Below, piece after piece: positions 24,867 through 36,117 of a stretch of DNA of 64,000 nucleotides; position 1 is the first letter of the stretch, and each line of letters starts with the position of its first letter. The DNA comes from Aquilaria yunnanensis (taxonomy: Eukaryota; Streptophyta; Magnoliopsida; Malvales; Thymelaeaceae), in the NCBI GenBank assembly GCA_039654915.1, contig CM077596.1:69255751-69319750 (forward strand), read 5' to 3'. Under the pieces are notes generated by a model. It was not told where the DNA came from, did no database searches, and saw only the letters and a list, made by a program, of their open reading frames with translations. The translations under genes were made by a program, and so were the position numbers.

Positions 24867-25990
24867 AATTAATTATATTTAAAATGTATAATGATAATTT
24901 AAACTCTTAATAGTTATATACTTATGAGTATTTATCAATGTGACACAAAATATTATTTCTTTTACACGAAATATTTCTATTGTTAGACACTCTTGACTAT
25001 TTCACTTTTATTTATGACTTTAGTGGCAAATTTATTCACACATAATAACATCAATGGTAGATTTGCACAAAAATAATGGGGGCAAACTGCCCTTTTGAAC
25101 AAACAATAGTGGCAAATTTGCATGTTTTCTCAATTTGTATTTAGACTTTTGTTGAAGATCTTTAAAAATAAAATAAAATATTAAATATTTTATTTATCAT
25201 TTGTATATGAAGTTTATGTATTTGTATGGTATCATTCGCATGCAAATTTATGAAGGCGAAACTTTACCATGTAGGAATTGATATTATTTTTAGACAAAGC
25301 GAGAGATATCGAATGATCTTATAATACTTAATTCCAAAACCTTTTTAAGGGGGGAAGGGTTCCTATCTTATGTACGCTCTACCCCTATAATTACTATTCT
25401 AACCTCTTGAAAAAATAAAAAATTACAACCATATCTTATTTAGTTACCCAAAAGCATCCATCCTTTCAACAAATTAGAGATGAGAGTGCGAATTTGCGAT
25501 TTAAGTGCAGATTCGCAAATTATTTGTGCTTTTATGTGGATGAAAGCATGCTTTCATTTACCCAACCAGCGAACTGCCCATGCCTATTAAAAATATTTAT
25601 TGCTCATCTCGGGGCTCAAAATCTTTGCCACACTTTATGATATATTGACTTCTTCCCAACTAATTTAACTTACTTCCGGATAAAACTTTGTGTAATTCAT
25701 CAACTAATTGCATGACATGAAGCAATATGTATCACCTTAAACACTTGCAAATCAAAGAATTTATGAAAATCCTCAAAATTAAAAATCTATTATAACTATA
25801 TACTATTTTGCTCTAAATTCATCCTTTAAATCTTTTCTTGTACGTCTGTTCAAAACTAATGCAGTCATCATCGTTTTTTTTTTTTTTTTATAGAATTAGC
25901 TTTCACTTCTTTAATCCATAATTCACACTCACACACACATGTATAATGACTAGTTTTTCTTTTCGTTACGTATGAATTTACTCTCTCTCT
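24867..25990. other. AT-rich intergenic DNA
   Basis: No gene. A poly(T) run lies at about 25872-25889, and a short GC patch (GGGGGGAAGGGTTCCTATC) lies near 25350. Confidence 0.4.
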
Positions 25991-25999
25991 CTTTGACAT

Positions 26000-26985
26000 A
26001 TGCTTTCAAAGCTGCTTTTGCTCTGAAGACATTTTTAGCTTTCTTTGTGCAACTTAGATCCTATCCTCTTATTCGATGGCGGTAGTGACACAGTAGCAAA
26101 TATTTGGCGATGGTAGTGATGGCTGAAGTCGAAAGAGGGAGGTGACAGACTGGATAAGTGGCAGGGGGGAAAGGTGACGGAGGGGAGAGCTGGTGGCATG
26201 GAGGTTGAAGCCGAAGGGGTGATGCGACCTAGGGAAGAGCCAGCGGAAGGGATTTTAAAGCCAATGGGGAGAAGCGGTGGAGAGAAGGTTGACGACGTCT
26301 GGACGACAAGGCATGGCAACGATGGCGTTGGAGATTTTGATTCATTGAGTTTGCGGTGTTGGATGAAGAATTGAAGTGGTGGCAATGGCAAATATCGCAA
26401 GGGCTTTCTTTCTTTTTTTCTTTTTTTGGCCAAATTATATAGATCACCTCAATTTTACCTAAAACTTGCAATATTACACTAGGATTCAAAAAGTTACTTT
26501 TTCCTCCTTTGCATTAGATATTCAAATTGTATTTATATAAGATTTCTTGTATTTTTACTAATATATGAATAAATGTAACTTATCTATAATATATTTGTAA
26601 CATATCTATATTCTCATTTCTATATGTGTCACATATTTTATATATATCCGTTACTTGTTTTATACACTGAGTTTTATACATATCTATCATATGATTTGTA
26701 CATATCTTCGATTTTGATAGGAAGTAGAATTTGACACGTTCACACATATATTTTTTTTTATAGGAGGTTGAACCTATGCATACTATTAAATACATCAATA
26801 ACATATCCAGGATCTCATTTATACATATGTCACATATTATTTATACATATTCTTTACTTTTTTTGGTACATTGAGTTTATAAATATTTAGCATATGATTT
26901 GTACATACTATTTTATGCTATGAATGACTGTATTGGGATATAAATATATTTAGACATATAATGTAGGGTGTGCATTAGACTTACT
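26000..26985 (+). mobile_element. AT-arm/GC-cargo element family, copy 1
   Basis: The right border reads GGGTGTGCATTAGACTTAC. Reversed (GTAAGTCTAATGCACACCC), it matches the ends of the copies at 28895, 40972 and about 50155. The AT-rich half (26430-26985) has many ATTTGTACATATC-like words and is collinear, in inverted orientation, with 28900-29480. The GC-rich half (26050-26400) is cargo with no identifiable protein. The left border is not clear. Family assignment is uncertain; long subterminal similarity with unrelated GC cargo is typical of non-autonomous MULEs. Confidence 0.5.
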
Positions 26986-26989
26986 GAGG

Positions 26990-27640
26990 AAAAGGGTAGA
27001 TTTGTTAAGAAGAGGGATATTTCATATTTGAACCCACGCTTGAGGGAGGATTGCCAAAAAACGTCTGTCCCATTCTTAGAACTAAAGGCTGGATTGATCA
27101 TTATTTTGAAATGACATTAGATTTCACGATTATAAAGACCAGTTTACTTGAAGAATATGATTAACTTGCACTATATGACTTACCTAAAATCCAATAATAT
27201 ACGACACGTTAAATTAAGCAAGGCGAACAAGCACCTTATTTCTGCATATACTCGGTAACAACTTGTTAAATATATATCTAGTACCGGCAATGTTTGGCAA
27301 AGCCCGTTATTTCAGTGGCATGACATGTCTGTTCCTTCACAAACAACCATATTATTACAAATAATACTGTATTTTTTTTATAAAAAAAATGGGGGAAAGA
27401 AAACAATCTCCCTGTCCTGACGGCCCAAAGGAAAATCAAGTAGATATCCTATGCCTATTTACTGTTACGTTCCAAATAAAAAGAAAATCACGCTCTGAGT
27501 TTGAAGTCTGGTACATGATTGATCATGGAAAGCCGAGCCCGAATTCTGACGGGTTTTTGGTATCTTCTTCTATCTCTACCAAATAAAGAGAGATAAAAAA
27601 AAAATAAAAGAAAAAGAGTATTATATATTTCAAATTTCCA
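26990..27640. other. AT-rich DNA downstream of the small minus-strand frame
   Basis: No repeat ends and no convincing gene. It contains the likely 3' flank of the 49-codon frame at 27648-27797. Confidence 0.35.
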
Positions 27641-27647
27641 TGTAAAA

Positions 27648-27797
27648 CTAAAAGAAGACAATGAAAGAAGAGTCATGGCGATCGTCGGAGAAGGCCGAAT
27701 TAGAATCCCGAGGAAAGTTAGAGAGAAGGGACTGCGTCAGTTTGGCAAGCACCGCCGCGTACACCAACAGCTCCGCCACCACCCCTGCTCTCATCAT
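27648..27797 (-). CDS. Possible small protein gene, 49 codons
   Basis: An uninterrupted 49-codon frame runs from MMRAGVVAELLVYAAVLAKL to a Ser/Asp-rich tail ending SSFIVFF. It is much more GC-rich than the DNA around it. A minus-strand TATAAATAA near 27961-27969 and a (GA)n tract about 180-200 bp upstream give promoter-like context. The first half is an amphipathic helix. It vaguely recalls small plant proteins beginning MRVEVV-E-, but I do not claim homology. It sits between two inverted transposon copies, so it could also be a decayed fragment. Confidence 0.35.
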   Translation of the reverse strand: MMRAGVVAELLVYAAVLAKLTQSLLSNFPRDSNSAFSDDRHDSSFIVFF

Positions 27798-27960
27798 CTT
27801 TATAATAATATCAAAAGTAGCTGGTTAATTAGTGGCTAGCTGGTGGGCGCGCAGGCTTGATTCAGAAGATGAAGCTGGGAATATATGGTTCAGAATTGCT
27901 CCAGACAAATGATCAGATGGGTAGTTTCAATATATAATAGTATATCTATTCCTACAAATT

Positions 27961-28040
27961 ATTTATATGCGTAAGCCTTTGAGCTCTCTCTCTCTCTCTC
28001 TTTCTATCTATACATACATATATATATATATATATATAGT
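27961..28040 (-). promoter_or_regulatory. TATA-like site, (GA)n tract and (TA)n tract upstream of the small frame
   Basis: Read on the minus strand, a (TA)n run (28018-28038) and a (GA)n run (27980-28000) precede a TATAAATAA motif near 27961-27969. GA-rich tracts next to a TATA box are common in plant core promoters, but microsatellites are also common by chance. Confidence 0.3.
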
Positions 28041-28886
28041 TCGGACATTGGACCTACTTAATTACTTAAAATTCCAAATTCTCACATTCAATTCAATGCA
28101 CTAAAATGAAGAAAGAAATCTACTCCCATTTCTTTCACATGGATTATATAATTATTGTTGAATCTGATATGCATGGTCCTATCAATTCAGCTGGAAATCG
28201 TGCTAATTCATGTATTGATGGCCATAATCTACATGTGAAATAGGAAGCGTGCAAACACTAAATTCCTACTTTGCTAGAGCGGCGCAGTTGTTTTTTGGAA
28301 TTTTCCGGTTGATGTACAAAACGGTTTGCTGGTTCGGTTCATGTCTTTTCTCATATATATGTAATAGTCTTGGTCCATAGCTGCTCATTGCAATTGCCTT
28401 TAGTCAGGCCGAATAACCAACCTCATTATTATAATAAGAGACTTCATACTAAGGGCCGACTTTGGACAATACCATTCAAAGGGCCCATATTACTCTATAT
28501 ATTACTGTGCGCTTCTTAGTTTCTTTAGATCTAACATAATTAAGATAAACTCTTGTTTTTTTTTCCGTTGAAGACGTCCGATAACAGATAATAGTTATGA
28601 TTACATTAAGTCCCATCTAACTAATCCGGATTAAGCCGCCAATTTTTCTTTTCTTTTATTTTTTTTACTATATTTCTTTGCTTCCACAAATTGGGTTTAA
28701 TTTTTCAACTCTGTTCACATGCAGTATATATATACATATACATATCATATATATCAATGATAAAAGACCGTGACGTAAAAGAAGAAAAATATCAGTATGT
28801 CACTTTGCAGCCGAAATTCTATGAAAACACGGAATTCATGTTTGACTTGATTATAAAGAAGCCTTACTAAACTTGATTCCTGCTTT
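28041..28886. other. AT-rich intergenic DNA
   Basis: No gene. Several short TA-rich tracts (for example near 28728-28755). Confidence 0.4.
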
Positions 28887-28893
28887 ATAAAAT

Positions 28894-29914
28894 AGGTAAG
28901 CCTAATGTGCATTCTATCTCTTATGTTTATATATATTTATATTTTAAAATCACTATTTTTAGTATAAAAGAAGTGTGAATACATCAAATTTCATATTTTT
29001 TCGAAGACTGAAGATGTGTACAAATCAGATACCAGATATGTACAAACTCGATGTACCAAAAAAGTAAGAGATATATACAAATAATATTTGTGATATGTCC
29101 AAACGGGATCATAGAAATGTTATCACTATATTTAATAATATGTACGGATTCAACCTCCCATAAAAAAATAAGTAAGAATGTGTCAAATAAATCCCACTCC
29201 CTTGTCAAAATTGGAGATAATAAGTACAAATCGAACATATATGTATAAAACTTGATATATAAAATACGTGATGGATATGTACAAAGCATGTGACACACAT
29301 GTACAAAATAAGATCATAGATATGTTACAGAGATATTATAGATATGTTAAATTTGGTTATATAGTAGTACAAAGATAAAAAAGTCTTATATAAATACAAT
29401 TTGAATATCCAGCGAAGAGGAGAAAAAGTAGCTTTTTGAATCCTAGGGTAATATTGCAAGTTTTAAATAAATTTGAGGTGATTTACATAGTTTGGCAAAA
29501 AACAAAACAAAGCGAGCCGGATGATTCTGTGAACAGCTGTCGCTGCTTCAACTCTTCAGATGCTGCCATCGCCGCCTCATTGTCCAGACGCCGTCCCTCA
29601 ACCACTTCTCCTGATTTCACGGCATCCCGTGGAATACAAGGGGCGGTGGTATCCAACATCGACCACTGCCGCAACTGCGACCCAGCCAATGACCACAGAC
29701 ACTGGTGGTTCGCGATGACCCGAAACAACAGAGAAGGCTGACGTAGGGCACTAGCAGCGGAAAGGACGACCACCACAGAGGATGACGGCGATCGCGTCAT
29801 TCTACTCAACTGGGAAGAAGGGATATAAGGGGAATTACGAAATTGATTTGAGGGCAGAAGGATAATTATATGCGCATGGAGCACATAGGGTAGGGTGTAT
29901 ATCAGATACTTCCC
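28894..29914 (-). mobile_element. AT-arm/GC-cargo element family, copy 2 (inverted)
   Basis: The left end GGTAAGCCTAATGTGCATTC and the reversed right end GGGAAGTATCTGATATACAC are related inverted termini. ATAAAAT flanks both sides (28887-28893 and 29915-29921) as a likely target duplication. The AT-rich part (28900-29440) is the inverted counterpart of 26430-26985. The GC-rich part (29480-29880) differs from copy 1's cargo and has no recognisable protein. Confidence 0.55.
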
Positions 29915-29921
29915 ATAAAAT

Positions 29922-30260
29922 GTTCCCGAGTTTTTTAGAGTTGGAATATATATTATTTCTTAACTTTTATTATTAATTAGCTTAACACTTTTTTCTCTCT
30001 TTCAATACCCTTATTCTGGGTTATCCTTATAGAGACAAATTGAAGACAATAGGTTAATAATGTCAAACTTGTTTTTATACATTAGATATACCAGTTTACT
30101 TCTGAGCCATCCAAAATAAGAAAAGGAAAAATCAAGAAATGAGAAGGGACAGGCGTGACTTATAGTCGATATGGGCCGGGTTTAATTACAAGCTGCTAGC
30201 TGTGGCCCAAAAGGAACGAGTGGTCGGCTCAGGCTGGTCTGGCCGCGGAGCAAAATTTAA
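29922..30260. other. 3' flank of the single-HMA gene
   Basis: AT-rich, then moderately GC-rich toward the stop codon of the minus-strand gene. It probably includes that gene's 3' UTR (about 30150-30260). Confidence 0.5.
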
Positions 30261-30966
30261 TCAGAAGGAAAAGGATCGCTCAAGAACCTTCTTGAGGGAT
30301 AATTTGAAGCTAAGACTAAGAGATCGAGCCCGGAAGAGAGTTAAAGCAAGAGGAGAAGCCGCCTTGGCCTTAGTGTGTGGCTTCGCCATTTTCATAGGTG
30401 GCTCTTGGAAATCAGTTGCCTCCTTAATAATAATATTGTCCTGATGAACGACGTCGTTGGGGTTGTCCTGGGGATTCCAGAAACTAGCCTCCCTCCTCTT
30501 GCTCCTCACCGTCGCCAGTACGTCGTGTTTGTTACATATCCCCCATACCGTCACCTTTTGCTGCTCGTATTCTACACTCACCGAATATATTCCTGCATGT
30601 ATGCACGTGGTTCATGAATCAGGAATTAATATCATCGATCGGCATCTCACCTCATGATGATGGATGACAACAATGATGATGATGATGATGATGATGATGA
30701 TTACACTTTTTCTCTTTCAAAAAAAAAAAAAAGGAAGATGCTATGAGTCGATACCCGAAGATATAACCTGATTAACTAACCATAAAAAGAATGTAACCAA
30801 CTATTGAGGCAAATTAAGGGGTGGCCTGGACAGGGTGCGTACCCTTGAGATGAGACAAGGTGTTCTTGACTTTCCTCTGGCATCCATAAGAATAGAGAGG
30901 CACTCTCATCTCCACGTACTGTGGCTCCACATTCTTCCCTGCTGGAACTATTTGCAGGTTAGCCAT
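30261..30966 (-). CDS. Single HMA-domain protein (HPP type, no CxxC and no CaaX)
   Basis: This predicts 151 residues from two exons: 30966-30843 and 30592-30261, with a GT-AG intron. The intron falls in the middle of the HMA fold (HLK|GIYSV), as in related plant genes. The heavy-metal-associated (HMA/Atx1-like) fold spans about residues 17-75: VEMRVPLYSYGCQRKVKNTL, then GIYSVSVEYEQQKVTVWGIC and DVLATVRSKRREASFW. The metal-binding CxxC is missing; loop 1 reads YSYGC with only Cys29. The C-terminus is basic and ends ERSFSF, with no CaaX box, so prenylation is not expected. Family members are known from plants as heavy-metal-associated plant proteins. Because the metal cysteines are gone, protein binding is a more likely job than metal transfer. 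A (GAT)n repeat lies in the intron. Confidence 0.88.
30672..30701. repeat. (GAT)n microsatellite in the HPP intron
   Basis: About nine ATG/GAT units within the intron of the single-HMA gene. Confidence 0.9.
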
Positions 30967-32083
30967 GGTAATTTCAGGTCTTCAACTCGATCGGTACCAG
31001 TATCAAATATATGTGGCCAATTACTCTCTGCTCTACCCGCTAAGTGGGTTACGTTCCAGTATATAAACATGATGGAGGCGGCAGCCTTCTTCTATATATG
31101 TATATATAATACTGATCCTCAGATCAAGCACCATAAGACAAAGGATGTGAGTCTTAGCCAATTAATACCAATATTTTTTGGATGCCCTCACCCAAAAAGG
31201 AGGAGAAAAAAGTCGATGCACATGCGGCAGCCATGCAACTTTTTTCACCCTATGCTTCCTCAGCATGTCATCACCAGTTAGCCTACCCCTACCTACAATA
31301 AGGAATCGACTTATACTTTATGCATGAACGTGAGGGGCTGAACATATTTTTTAATTAACAAGTTAGGTTAAGATAGATACCTTACTAGAAAAAAGATATA
31401 AAAATGAATGAGCTCTAGTCGTGATTTAATTAAATGACAGTAATTAAAATTACCACCAAAATTGGCAAAGAATGAAGATTTTTTATTTTTTCTTTTGTAA
31501 TTAAGAAGTCGACAAATATTTAGGTTTCTACTTTCTGTTAATAACTGAAACATATGGGAGATCGGCTAGATATTGTCGTGACGCGACTTTCTGTGTTGCG
31601 AAAGAATTACATGGACAGGCAGCTGGGTGCGGGATGCGTCAGTCGTTTTCGTTTGTGAATCAGATGAACGTGCATGGCATCGCCTTTCTCCCACAGGCAC
31701 GGGAATTGGATAGGCCTGCCCATGTGGCCTGGGCCTTCTTTCTTTTTCTTATCAAATCCAGTCCACCTTCGATCTAGGAATTCACTCCTAGCTGCATGTA
31801 CCTAGATCTTCTTAATAAATAAATTAAATTAAAAAAAAAAAAACTGGATAATCCTTAGAAGTTTGGTGCCACTGCCGCACTACCGTCTGCTCCTTTCCAA
31901 TAGAATGCAATCCTCCCCTCTTCCCTGTCTCCAGCCAGGTTTAGGTAGTAATTCAAGTCCAGCCAGTTGATTTTGTAATTATATTACCTAATCAATCACT
32001 TTTTTTTTTCACAGTTTCTTTTTCCTCATCATCCACAAAATTATCACAAAGCATGAGCGTTGTTCGAGTAGTCCATTTTCGGT
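30967..32083. other. Upstream region of the HPP gene and intergenic DNA
   Basis: A minus-strand TATA-like stretch (TATATATACATATATAG, about 31091-31110) lies about 130 bp upstream of the HPP ATG. A GC-richer patch at 31560-31790 has no long open frame. The rest is AT-rich. Confidence 0.4.
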
Positions 32084-32276
32084 ATTGGAGGTAATCCGGC
32101 TGCACCTTTCTGGTATGGCTACCTTATTACAACTTCACTCCGTTCACTAGCCTTGCCTTCTGCATTCCCCTCCTTGCGGTCAAGGACTCAAGGCAACAAC
32201 TTTGAGCATAGCTGGCTCCCATAGTGTGACGGGCAGTGTGTACAAGGCTCGAAAACAAATTCACCATTGCATGACA
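32084..32276 (-). pseudogene. Plastid 16S rRNA 3'-end fragment in nuclear DNA (NUPT)
   Basis: Read on the minus strand this is the last ~190 bases of a bacterial/plastid-type 16S rRNA. Read on the plus strand, recognisable blocks are GGAGGTAATCCGGCTGCACC (anti-Shine-Dalgarno end), GGCTACCTTATTACAACTTC, CCCTCCTTGCGG, GCTCCCATAGTGTGACGGGC and GTGTGTACAAGGCTCG. It carries many C-to-T and G-to-A changes relative to conserved 16S positions (for example ATTACAACTTC for GTTACGACTTC). The plant mitochondrial 18S end is different, so plastid origin is favoured. It is a dead insertion, not a working rRNA gene, and ends where a MITE is inserted. Confidence 0.85.
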
Positions 32277-32522
32277 TACTCTCTCTGTTTCTTATTAGTT
32301 GGCTCTTTTATCTTTTTTTTATTTATTAAAATTTGACCTGCATATATTCATATTAATATGTATTGAAATTTTTAAAAAAATGATATTTAGAAACTATAAT
32401 CTTTATAATTCTATTTTCATATAAAAAGTTCATATTTTTATGATAAATTTTAAAAGAAATAAAATTATAAATTAATTTTTATAAATAATAAATGGGACAA
32501 CTTTTATAAGACGAAGGAAGTA
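32277..32522. mobile_element. Stowaway-like MITE, copy 2
   Basis: TACTCTCTCTGTTTCTTATT at the left corresponds in reverse to the right end (TACTTCCTTCGTCTTATAAA), with TA at both borders. The interior is AT-rich and collinear with 50361-50574. It abuts the 16S rRNA fragment. Confidence 0.7.
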
Positions 32523-33137
32523 TCTCTTCTCATCATCCTTATAGTGTATGAGGCAAATGTATGTATTTCGATTAGGGTAAATGAAAAACAGCAAAACATC
32601 AATAGTGGGGTGTTTTTCTAATAATGGATCCGATAATGATGCCGGATAATTTTATTTTATTAATTCTGTATTAGATTATATGTCCACAAACCTTTGTTTC
32701 ACCTATTAATTGGTCGAATCATCTATTGTTCTTTTTGGTGATTTGTTCACTCTCTATCTAGACTTTTTTTTTTCTAGTTATTTGTGTGTTATTTATCCCT
32801 GGTTTATTCTAGTTTATATTGAATGTTTGACTCTATTTGATTTTCTTCTTTTCATTTAATGTTGTAAGAACGACTAGTTTTTTTTGTGGCTAGTTTTATG
32901 TTTCTATTGTTGTTTAGAGTCCTATGACATTGGTTTATAAAACACTATCTTGCTGACTTTTAATTAACATGAAGTACATATTTTTTTTATAAAAAAAAGG
33001 TCTAGTACAAAATAATACTCCATTTGGTTTTTAATATTTTGCATCAATTATATAGAATCAAAGACCGCCCATCTTTGTTATGCTATTTATCAAATGATAA
33101 CTTTAGAGAAACACATCTATTGCTCATGTGACACACT
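32523..33137. other. AT-rich intergenic DNA
   Basis: No gene or readable element ends. Confidence 0.4.
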
Positions 33138-33148
33138 AAAAGAAAAAT

Positions 33149-34631
33149 GGTAAAATCCACCGGGGTACCTTAGCTTCTTTTTTTTTTGTCTTAATTGGGC
33201 ATCTTACCTTTAAGTTGTTCTAGTGAGGTACCTTACCTCTTATCACTTATCCTATCTAAGTACTTTCTATTAATTTCAGAGTTATGTCTGACAGAAAATA
33301 TTGATGTGGGATAAAAAATATTAAAATAAATCATAAAATAACACTTATAGTCCTTTAATTTTTTCTATCAACAATTCTAGATCCTAAACTTTTCCCATAG
33401 ACTCCCCCCCCCACAGCCTCTCCATTTCCCTCATCTCCGCCACCCTTGTGTCGGCCAACCCATTCTTTGCCCAAAGCAGGAACTTCTCCCGGCCAAGTCA
33501 AGTTCATCATCGATTCTCACCATACTGTTCTCGGCCTCTCATTCTCATTGTCCCACTGTCTTTGATTCTCACTCTCTCTTCAATCCTCTTTCAATTGTGC
33601 GAGAATCGTCTGAGAAATTGATGCCAGATTATCGCCATCGCCCAATTGGCCAACAAAATCTCCAAAAATTTGTGACTACTCTGCCACCAAAACTCATGAC
33701 AACTTTGCCCTCTCAATCGAGAGAATAGTAATGTAGACCATGATCATGCTATGAACTTGCGACGACCTAATATACAAAAGCTGATGTGTTGCTTTTACTA
33801 TAAAGCTCTTTGATTTGCTCCACAAATTAAGCCCTCCTGTGGACTTGCATTAACCTTCACCACCATTCACCTCACCATTTGTCACTCCCATCAGATGAAC
33901 TGGTCTATGATTGGGTAGGCGAAGACATCGAATTGGAGCAAGCGAAGAGACGACGCCATTTGTGAGAGTAGAGATGGAAGATTGGAAATGACGGTTGATT
34001 GGACGGTGGAATCAAATAATGAGCGAACAATTGTGGAAAGAGCATCAACTTGGAGGGGACATTGGCCAATTGAACTGCAGGTTTCCTTCAACCCTTGAAT
34101 CTGCCATGATCGGAGCACCCATCATGATTCGTTAAAACCCAGTTGGTGAAGTGGAAAGATCAAGCCGAAGGATGAGGGGTAGGCCGAGGGCAATCTAACA
34201 GAGGAGGAGGTGGTGATTTTGAGTATGCAGCGGCCGACGATGGTGAATGGTGGGGTGGAAGCCATAAACGGACGAACACAGTGAATGATGGTTTGATTTT
34301 CACTAATTTGGGAATGGTTCAAATTTTCACTGGTGTCTCTAATTTGTTCACCATATATAGAAGTGGGGGCAAAGTATCCATGGTGGAAGATAAGGAGAGA
34401 AAAATCAAGTTTTTCCACAAAATTAAAGGACCATAAGTTCTATTTTAGAATTTGTTTTAATATTTTTTTCTACCACACTAGCATTTTTCGTTAGACATAA
34501 CTATAAAATTAATGAAAAGTATTTAGATAGGATACATGATAAGAGATAAAGTATCTCATTAGGACAACTTAAACCTAAGGTATCCAATTAAGAGACAAAA
34601 ATAAGATAGGATATCCCTATAAATTTTACGC
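33149..34631. mobile_element. Mutator-like element with 11-bp target duplication
   Basis: A 1483-bp element lies between direct repeats AAAAGAAAAAT (33138-33148 and 34632-34642). The inverted ends, GGTAAAATCCACCGGGGTAC and in reverse GCGTAAAATTTATAGGGATA, stay similar for about 230 bp through TTTAAGTTGT, CTTATC.TATCCTATCTAA and GTTATGTCTRAC. The interior (33400-34380) is GC-richer cargo with short open frames and no identified protein. Long inverted repeats with a 9-11 bp duplication indicate a MULE. No transposase is present. Confidence 0.8.
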
Positions 34632-34642
34632 AAAAGAAAAAT

Positions 34643-36117
34643 ATAGAAAGAGACGTATATTATAAGGCAAATTAAGTATTTAGAATTCTAAACAGTGAAC
34701 CGCTTTACATATTAACTCCCCAGCCCTTTCACTATTTGTCTTTACCAGTTCCATGTGTAATGCGGTTCCCGCAAGCAATCATAAACCATAGAGATAGAAC
34801 ATAATTTCATTTAAAGGATATAAAAATGAAAATGTTATTCTAACAAAAAAATTGCGAAAGAAGTTATTTGCTTAGTGGATTATCAAACCATGGTTGATGC
34901 AAATGCTACCTAAACCTGAAAGGCCCAAAAGCCTTCTCTCTATCCAACTCTTGTACTCTCCTTACGAATCAAGTATACCCAAAAAAAAAAAAAAAAAGAA
35001 AATGATCGATCTTGTAATGTCACCGGAAATGAATACTCAGTCTAATGAAAATGATTAATGTTCTAAACTAATTATGTAACAAAAATTATGGTAAATATTG
35101 TCCATATTAAAAATATGAGCAATATCAGATTTCTTTTCACGTTTGAGGCTTTGGACTGTCTTCATATGTAGGACTGAAAATTTTTAGGATTTTCCAGTGA
35201 TTTTTTTAAGAGTTGAGTATAAAAAATCAAAGCTTTTAGGACTTTAGATGTAACACTGAGGTGGAAGATTAACATAACTGCACGTAAGAGAAGAAAAAAC
35301 ACTAACCGTTGATGCGCTTAAAATTATCTTATCTTATTTTGGGTCAATAAAAGGGAATGTGAAACTTTTAAGTATGTGGTTGTGGTGAAGGGACACTCGG
35401 ATAAGGGGGAAAGAACCATGCGGCGAGGGGAGATCAGCTTTATAGCTTTTTTGGTGGTAAAGAAATTGGAGCAAACGTGTTACGTGTCAACCAGCCTTTT
35501 ATCCACCATCCAGCGTTAATCACCACTTACTTTCTCACTAATCGATCTTTTAGTCTCTGTCAACTCGGCGCTTTTCTTCAATGCTCGCTCTCAGCCACCA
35601 AACTTTTACCAAGAAGATGCTTTCTAAGGTTCTGACGTTTTTGTTTTTACATGTTAGGTTGCTCACAAATTCAGTCGAGTTAAACTACTATTTGATTACT
35701 GTTTTGACACTGACTCAGATGAAATAAAATGGCTTTGCATGGAAATTCGACAGTTGAAGAGAGGAGGAAGCCATAGCCGGAGACAGTGCCACTGTGCCAC
35801 GTAGGAAGGGGGCCCGCTCTCGCTTTTGGCAGCGGATTATGGTGTCGGCCTTGGCTTTATTCATACGGGTCAGGGATCTAAGGCCGAAAGTGGTCCGCCA
35901 CCATGTGAATCCCACGCCATCTAACTCATTTTCAGCAACACAACTCTGACCAACTCTAATTCTCAATAATCTGATTTTCCAATTACAACCGAAAGATGTG
36001 ACGCTTTACCAGCATCAAAGAACTCCATTTAAGGTTAGGTGGTGTGCATACACGCACAAAAAGAGTCAAAATAGCTGAAAAATTAATATGAGGAATGCAC
36101 GACCCCACATTAGATGA
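34643..36117. other. Intergenic DNA with one GC-richer patch
   Basis: Mostly AT-rich. The patch at 35450-35980 contains an 83-codon minus-strand frame (35715-35966) and a short plus-strand start followed by GT. Neither resembles a protein family I know, and no exon chain can be built. A TTACGTGTCAA motif (ABRE/G-box-like) lies near 35480. Confidence 0.35.

Noticed and set aside
26035..26433. 132-codon minus-strand frame
   Set aside because: Lies in the GC cargo of a transposon copy, Ser/Pro-rich, with frames open on both strands; no recognisable domain.
29483..29884. 133-codon minus-strand frame
   Set aside because: Cargo of the inverted element copy; a plus-strand frame of similar size overlaps it and neither resembles a protein family.
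32084..32276. Functional rRNA gene
   Set aside because: Only the last ~190 bases are present, with many changes at invariant 16S positions and a MITE next to it.
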